This document shows, one piece after another, positions 58,996 through 64,000 of a stretch of 64,000 bases of DNA. The notes beneath the pieces were generated by a model. The model worked only from the letters and a program-made list of their open reading frames with translations, was not told the DNA's origin and did no database searches. Position numbers and translations under genes: made by a program. The stretch comes from Ananas comosus (Eukaryota; Streptophyta; Magnoliopsida; Poales; Bromeliaceae): contig NC_033635.1 in the NCBI RefSeq assembly GCF_001540865.1, positions 5,578,559 to 5,642,558 on the forward strand. The letters run 5' to 3'. The stretch's first letter is position 1. Every line of letters starts with the position of its first letter.

Positions 58996-59893
58996 ACTCA
59001 GTCAAGAGACCTTCCTGGTACACGTACCAATACAACCATCATTTCGATGGAGTATTATTAATCTTTGCATGTGATGCAAGAGAAGTTGTTTGATAAAGAA
59101 ATGCTCTCTAATATGTCTTTTATGTTAGCTTATATTTTTTAGCTATATTCGTCGATTTTTTGTCATCATTCTTAACATATATGGGCTGCACCATGTAATT
59201 TGCATTTGAACTGCCTCGTTTATCCATCGCGCAAAAGAAAACTCTCATCGTTTCTTAGCCATTCAAGGAAATCTTGAGATTCCATCCTCTCATTGAAGTC
59301 TATGATATCTAATTAGAATCTTTATCTGCATGTTTCTTCCTTATCAAGATTTTTATGTGTATCACAACTCACAAGGATTTAGTGCCATCTCTCATGGTCA
59401 TTACTATTTATTCTCCTCTGCGACATCTTTAAATCATCAGTTTTGATTATTTTGACAATTGAACTTGGACTAGTACAAAATCAAATGAAAGTTTCATCTA
59501 TCCTAACTGTAACTTTCACCTGTATTTCAGTTTGTAGGAGGTCTGGGTCTGTCATGGCAGCTCTCGTTCGGCATCTTGGTACTGCTCTACTTCTACTCTC
59601 ACTACTTCTTTGCCAGTGGGGCTGCACATATCGGGGCTATGTTCACGGCCTTCCTATCAGTGGCGAGCGCATTGGGCACCCCTCCCCTCTTTGCGGCAAT
59701 GGTTCTCTCGTTCCTCTCCAACCTAATGGGCGGCCTCACCCACTATGGTATTGGCTCCGCACCCATCTTCTATGGGGCCAACTATGTCCCCCTCACTCAG
59801 TGGTGGGGATATGGGTTCCTCATGTCCGTGGTGAATATAATTATCTGGCTCGGTCTTGGAGGCTTTTGGTGGAAGACCATCGGCTTGTGGTGA
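53211..59893 (+). CDS. DiT1: Plastidic 2-oxoglutarate/malate translocator, with exon-1 frameshift and 20-residue deletion
   Basis: Three exons: 53211-54216, 57908-58129 and 59531-59893 (GT-AG introns of 3.7 and 1.4 kb). The ATG at 53211 starts a transit peptide rich in Ser, Arg and Leu (MASSVLTCNLGLPSLSLRRR). The mature protein begins in another frame at QGAALKPLAASIATG, so a one-base frameshift lies near 53440-53460; the mature frame has no useful upstream ATG. The rest matches plant DiT1/OMT1 of the DASS family, about 12 membrane helices: VGIITQPLPLGAVALMG, DPIPWLIALAFFFARGFIKT, LTCFQTSAISSSMFLTAMAA, AWDTLTWFAALIAMAGYLNK and SNLMGGLTHYGIGSAPIFYG. At 53844/53845 EALLA joins directly to LSEACGS, whereas relatives have about 20 more residues there (PAIPS, then ARAGG and FLPL). 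The carrier imports 2-oxoglutarate for malate at the inner envelope, supporting ammonia assimilation in photorespiration. With both lesions it is inactive, unless they are assembly errors. Confidence 0.9.
54471..54943. mobile_element. Inverted-repeat MITE in DiT1 intron 1
   Basis: The left end 'gggtgaattgtgctagtaga', then 'tttttaatcaa', is mirrored by 'ttgattaaaacttcagtgac' and 'tagtagtgtagtttaccc'. Inner blocks 'gtgcatcgtacacccatgag' and 'ttgggtgtacgctgtaattt' are also inverted. About 470 bp; no clean duplication was identified. Confidence 0.65.
58905..58991. repeat. (TA)n / TATG / (GA)n microsatellite in DiT1 intron 2
   Basis: Compound simple repeat in the second intron; the reading frame across it (IYIYIY, RERERER) is not a gene. 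Confidence 0.97.
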
Positions 59894-60443
59894 GCAGCTC
59901 ATTCTTATAATTTTAGCCATTGATTTTTAATTTTGAAAGGTATTGTGGCCTATACCTGGAGTATATCCTGGGAACACGGAAAAATTTTGTTCTTTTAGAA
60001 AATTTGAAGTGAATAATTATTTTGGCATGATTGGATGGGCAGAAGACGAACTAGCGGAGTACAGATTGAACTTGTACACCATTTTTTTTTTAACTTAATA
60101 TGATGCAATTTTGTCAAATTTCTTTCGTCCTTTTTGTTAAAATTTGGTCATTCATTCTGCGTTTCTTGGTAAGCATGCAAATCTCCTACAACAGCCGCTT
60201 TGATGGTTTAAAACTGCACTGAAACTTGAAAAAGCAACTCAGAGCTTCATCAACTTCCTCTTAATCAATCGCCAAGAACAGGTGATAGAACTTGGATTGA
60301 GGATGTTTCTTGCCGAGATCCTGCCACCTTGTTGTTGGAACCGGATAATATTTATTAAATGGGTGGAGCCCTAAGTTGTTTTCGGATTTTATGGAGCTTT
60401 AAAGCATCAGAGCAGCTGGTGTAGGGAAAACATCGTTGGTTAT
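59894..60443. other. DiT1 3' flank
   Basis: T-rich DNA just after the stop codon, likely the 3' UTR. No AATAAA stands out. No other gene is visible. Confidence 0.5.
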
Positions 60444-61042
60444 TGTGACGCCCCAACTCCCCGGGGGGTCACCCATCCTAGGACTATTCCCGTCCTAGCA
60501 CGCTTAACTCTCTTAACCTCTTGGGCCTTACCACCACCCAAAATGTTTAAGCTGGGTTAAGAGTGTAGCCCTATTATATCTCATATATAGGATTATCTGG
60601 GGTCTCACAGTTATGGTGGTAATGGGCTGGGGACTAGTTAGGTGTGTGCTTTAAACTAGTACTTGGCAGCATCTGTATTAGAGATATTGTACTAAATCTG
60701 TTTGGGTAGGCTTTAAACAACTTGAGAGATATTCCAGGGGGTTGCTTTGTTTAATTGATGCATCACTTCAGCTCTTTTGCACAGTTTGTTTTAAACGAAA
60801 GCTGCATCAAAGTTGGATTCTTCTACTTGATTACCCGTATTTCTTGCATTGTTAAATTAGCATATTGAAACTTCTCTGTAAGACTCTATATAGTCCTATA
60901 TATAAGATATAATAGGGCTAAATATCTTAGCCTAGTTATAACATTTTAAACGGTTGCTAGACTCAAGAGCTTAAAAAAGTTAAGCGTGCTAGGACCAAAA
61001 TAGTCCTAGGAAGAATGACTCCTTGAGAAGTGAGTCGTTACA
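60444..61042. mobile_element. Inverted-repeat element with TGTGACGCCCC-type ends
   Basis: The left arm 'tgtgacgccccaactccccg', 'ccatcctaggactattcccg' and 'tcctagcacgcttaac' is mirrored by the right arm 'gttaagcgtgctaggaccaa', 'atagtcctaggaagaatgac' and 'gagtcgttaca'. Arms are about 150 bp. The TGTGACG...CGTTACA ends recall LTR termini, so it could be a rearranged pair of LTR ends rather than a true DNA transposon. Confidence 0.65.
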
Positions 61043-61315
61043 TTTTCTTACATTGACAACAAAAAGATAAAAAAGTAAAAGCTTACATTACTTACTTGAC
61101 GTATGGACCATTTTTGAATCGGCTGTCTAGCATTTTTAAAATTTTAATTTTCCTATCTAATTAATCTTTCAAATTTATTTGATTTGACTCAGTTAACGGT
61201 ACTTTGACGTCGAAATTAATCTAATTACTTTAATAAATTTATGGTCGCGAGAATTAGATGAAGTATACTTATTAAACCGGTAAAGTTGAGGTTAAAATGC
61301 TGCGTCTCGAATCTT
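61043..61315. other. Intergenic, no gene recognised
   Basis: AT-rich spacer between two inverted-repeat elements. Confidence 0.5.
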
Positions 61316-61697
61316 AAAGGGCCATTTGGTTGGATTACTTAGAAATGCAATATTACTAGAGATGCATGCAGTTGAAATTTTAGTAGTTATAATTACATAT
61401 ATCCTATTTGGTTGGATGTAATAAAAAATCATTACAACTATAAATAAACATTTGGTTGCATGCAATTAAAAGCATTATTTTTAAATTTTAGGGCTTTGTA
61501 TCGATAGTGATGAGATTACCTCCTATGTAAAAAAGAATAATATTTTATATTGAAAAAGTGATTAGGAAGTTAAGCTAGAACTACAGCCAATTTGGACGCA
61601 GTTCTAGTTGCGACAGTTGAATTCAAATATACCTAATTAAACACTGAAATTGGATCTGCATGTAATTATTGTACTATTTGCAATCAAACAACCCTTA
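61316..61697. mobile_element. MITE with AAGGG...CCCTT ends
   Basis: The left end AAGGGCCATTTGGTTGGATT and the right end, reversed, AAGGGTTGTTTGATTGCAAA are clear inverted repeats. 'tttggttggatgtaat' and 'tttggttgcatgcaatt' recur inside. A related, less complete copy occupies about 62215-62620, with 'tttggtcgcatgcagttgaa'. Confidence 0.7.
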
Positions 61698-62214
61698 AAA
61701 GTTTGAACCCACAGCTTCAACCAATGTACTGAAAGTCGACAAATCCATCTCAACATGAAACTTCCGTTGCTTCGAATTCTAGGAATCAAATCCGGTCAAA
61801 CTTGGGCTAATTCCGTCGAATTACTCGAAACTCGGACTAATTCTGAATTATTATTTACTTAATTACGCATGACATTATACTTTAACAATTTTCTATTAAA
61901 TTTTAAATATAGGAGTGTATCAGAATGTAGGTATAAGAGGGGTACGAAATTAGTAATACTGGGGTATTTTTGCCATTAACAAAAATAATGTATAGCACTC
62001 TATTAATTTGGCGTGTATATATTGAGTTTAATTTATGTTTGAAACTCAAAAGTGTGTTTTAAACAACTAAAAGACTCAGCTTAATTATTTTCTATGTGGC
62101 CGTGGCCATGGGGCTACGGTTGTTGATGTTGGTAGAGGGTGCGGGAATTCATTTCAACTTCAATTGGTGCAGTACAAGGAATAGACTAATTCCCCAGTAT
62201 CAAACAGGATCATT

Positions 62215-62640
62215 TCACTAGATGTAATTATAAATATAATACAGTTAAAGATGTATATATGCAGTCAAAAATGCAGGTGTTGTAGCTAATATATTTTGTT
62301 TGATTCTATTTGGTCGAAAACTTTGCAAATACAGGTACTTTGTTTGGTCGCATGCAGTTGAAAACTGTGTTTACAAATTTTATTGCTTGATATACGGTCC
62401 AATAAGTCTATCCCCCATGTAGAAAAAAAAAACTACTATATTTTTTAAGGATTATATGATTAGATAGGTAAGTTTACACGTTGAAATTGGGTGTAGTTTC
62501 AACTTTTGTAGTTGAACCTCCTTATATATATAGTTTACATTAATTGCAAAAGTTGAATTGAAGATCTACACGTAATTTAAACTACAATACAGTCATAACT
62601 ACGTGCAACTAAATAGCTCCAAATTACCAGCAAGATTTTT
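62215..62640. mobile_element. Diverged relative of the 61316 MITE
   Basis: Shares 'gatgtaattataaatataat', 'tttggtcgcatgcagttgaa' and 'tgcaactaaatagctcc' style blocks with the previous element. Ends could not be fixed. Confidence 0.45.
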
Positions 62641-63138
62641 TCAAAAAAATAATACCTCAAATAAATATTTAAATATTCAAACAGAACTACCGAATAATTT
62701 ATAGTGACGCGCGTTATCCAACTACCATCTGCATAACTTATTCTGGCAATCAAATATCGTATTAATTATTAATTTAACTTTCAGAGCTACCGTGCGGGCG
62801 GACGAAAGGAGCAGATTTAACGGCCAAAAGGCTGCCAGATTAATTCGAATGAGACCAAGGAAGTCCGCCGTGGCCGTCGTCACCACCGTGGTCACTGTTG
62901 CCTTCCTTTGCACGAAGGGGAGTATACAGACGAGACATTAATAAAAGTGCCGTTGAAGCCTCCGACGTAAGTGGCACATACAAGGACAAGGCCAACAGTT
63001 ATAACTTATTATTATTATTTATATTATGTTGAAATAAAAATAAAGTATCTATTATTTTTTTAAGATAAGTGAATTTGATGGTAGATATATATTCAGAATT
63101 TTAAGTTCAATACTTAGTTACTTTTAATGTCAAATAAC
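62641..63138. other. Intergenic, one GC-rich patch
   Basis: 62790-62930 is GC-rich and contains 'gccgtcgtcaccaccgtggt' with short symmetrical motifs, but no recognisable exon. The rest is AT-rich. Confidence 0.45.
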
Positions 63139-63146
63139 TGTAAAAA

Positions 63147-63499
63147 TAGGGATGCAAATGCATCCGGATTGGTGGAGCTTCCGTTCCGATCCGCCTCAAA
63201 TGGGGCGGTAAGTGGGAACAAAAAATATAGAAATATATAATCCGCTCTGAATTCGTCCCGATCCGCCAAGTAAATAGAACGGGAGGTGGGATATCTTTTT
63301 CTTCCTTCAATCCGCTCCCGATCTGTCAAAAATTCGTCAAAATTCGTTCTCGTCCCGATCCTCCCCGAATGGGACGGTAAGTGGAAGTTAAAAATAAAAT
63401 AAAAAATAATTCATCCCAAATCCGTCTCGTCTCGACAAGAAATAGAGTGGGATGTGGTGGAACCCTTTCTCTCTAAGATCCGTCCTGTTTGTATTCCTA
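63147..63499. mobile_element. hAT-type MITE with perfect 8-bp TSD
   Basis: 353 bp flanked by TGTAAAAA at 63139-63146 and 63500-63507. The termini are TAGGGATGCAAA and, reversed, TAGGAATACAAA. The interior repeats 'cgtcccgatcc' and 'gatccgcc' and 'gggacggtaagtgg' motifs. Non-coding. Confidence 0.9.
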
Positions 63500-63507
63500 T
63501 GTAAAAA

Positions 63508-64000
63508 CAAAAAATTATATGGTATTGGAGTGTGCTTATATATCTTCTTTGTTTTTTAGATCTTTTGGCTGGATAGCCCCCTTCCCTGCACCGTCCAACA
63601 GCAAAGCTCCTGTTTTACCCAATAAAGAAAGATTATTAGGTCTCCTTCTAGAAGCAACAAAAAAAAAAAGATTATTCGTAAACTTTGTGAACTTTAGCAC
63701 TTTCGTAAACAAGTATATAAATTTTAAATTTGACCGTTAAACTTTCTAAATATTATTGAATAGTTTAATAAGTCTCTTTTCTCAAAAAAAAAGTTATTTG
63801 CTCAACTGGCTTTTTGATAGCATATCTTGCATATGATTTATTGTAACTTTAAAACTCAATTTATTTTTTTTTCCCTTTAGTTGTGATAAATAAGGATTAG
63901 TATTAAAGAACGGGATGAACCTTTCTTTAATTTGTATTGCTCTTCATTAATTTTTATATGTAAGAATAAAGAGGTGGACTTGTATACACAATTACATACA
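63508..64000. other. Intergenic, no gene recognised
   Basis: AT-rich end of the window with an A-tract near 63660. No conserved frame was found. Confidence 0.5.

Overview
The window is nuclear DNA of a flowering plant, most likely a monocot. It is AT-rich and full of transposon remains. Coding exons are split by plant-type GT-AG introns, and the first exon of the plastid transporter gene is very GC-rich, as is common in commelinid monocots. The long Del/Tekay-style solo LTRs and the mix of MITE families would suit a bromeliad such as pineapple, but that species guess is weak. A 25-N gap (11045-11069) and single Ns at 17860 and 48207 show this is a draft assembly.

Four host loci are supported. 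(1) An orphan exon of ethanolamine kinase lies on the minus strand at 8782-8888. (2) A single-exon, divergent NAC-domain transcription factor lies at 13015-14502 (+). (3) A carotenoid cleavage dioxygenase 1 (CCD1) gene runs from 26626 to 37713 (+), with 13 exons that join in frame into 468 residues. Its first coding exon, about 70-75 residues, is not in the window. (4) A plastidic 2-oxoglutarate/malate translocator (DiT1/OMT) runs from 53211 to 59893 (+) in three exons. Its exon 1 carries a frameshift between transit peptide and mature protein and an in-frame loss of about 20 conserved residues. The four loci have unrelated functions and do not form a pathway cluster.

Layout: 0-8 kb is an ancient, degenerate, AT-rich repeat field very dense in GAATTC, with a SINE near its left edge. 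8-12.7 kb holds the kinase exon, the N gap and simple AT-rich DNA. 12.7-14.6 kb is the NAC gene. 14.6-24.7 kb is gene-free and made of nested foldback elements, MITEs, an 85-bp palindrome and a 503-bp tandem duplication. 24.7-37.8 kb is the CCD1 locus, with two mutually inverted Ty1/copia remnants in one intron and smaller MITEs in others. 38.9-42.0 kb and 46.6-51.2 kb are two solo LTRs, each with a perfect 5-bp target-site duplication. 42-46.6 kb holds MITEs and unrecognised GC-rich patches. 51.2-59.9 kb is the DiT1 locus. 59.9-64 kb is MITE-rich intergenic DNA.

The best leads are the two lesions in DiT1, the missing 5' end of CCD1, the composite copia insertion, the two solo LTRs, the foldback family, and the periodic GAATTC-rich field. 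I found no convincing new biological system; most of the striking structure is transposon-derived.
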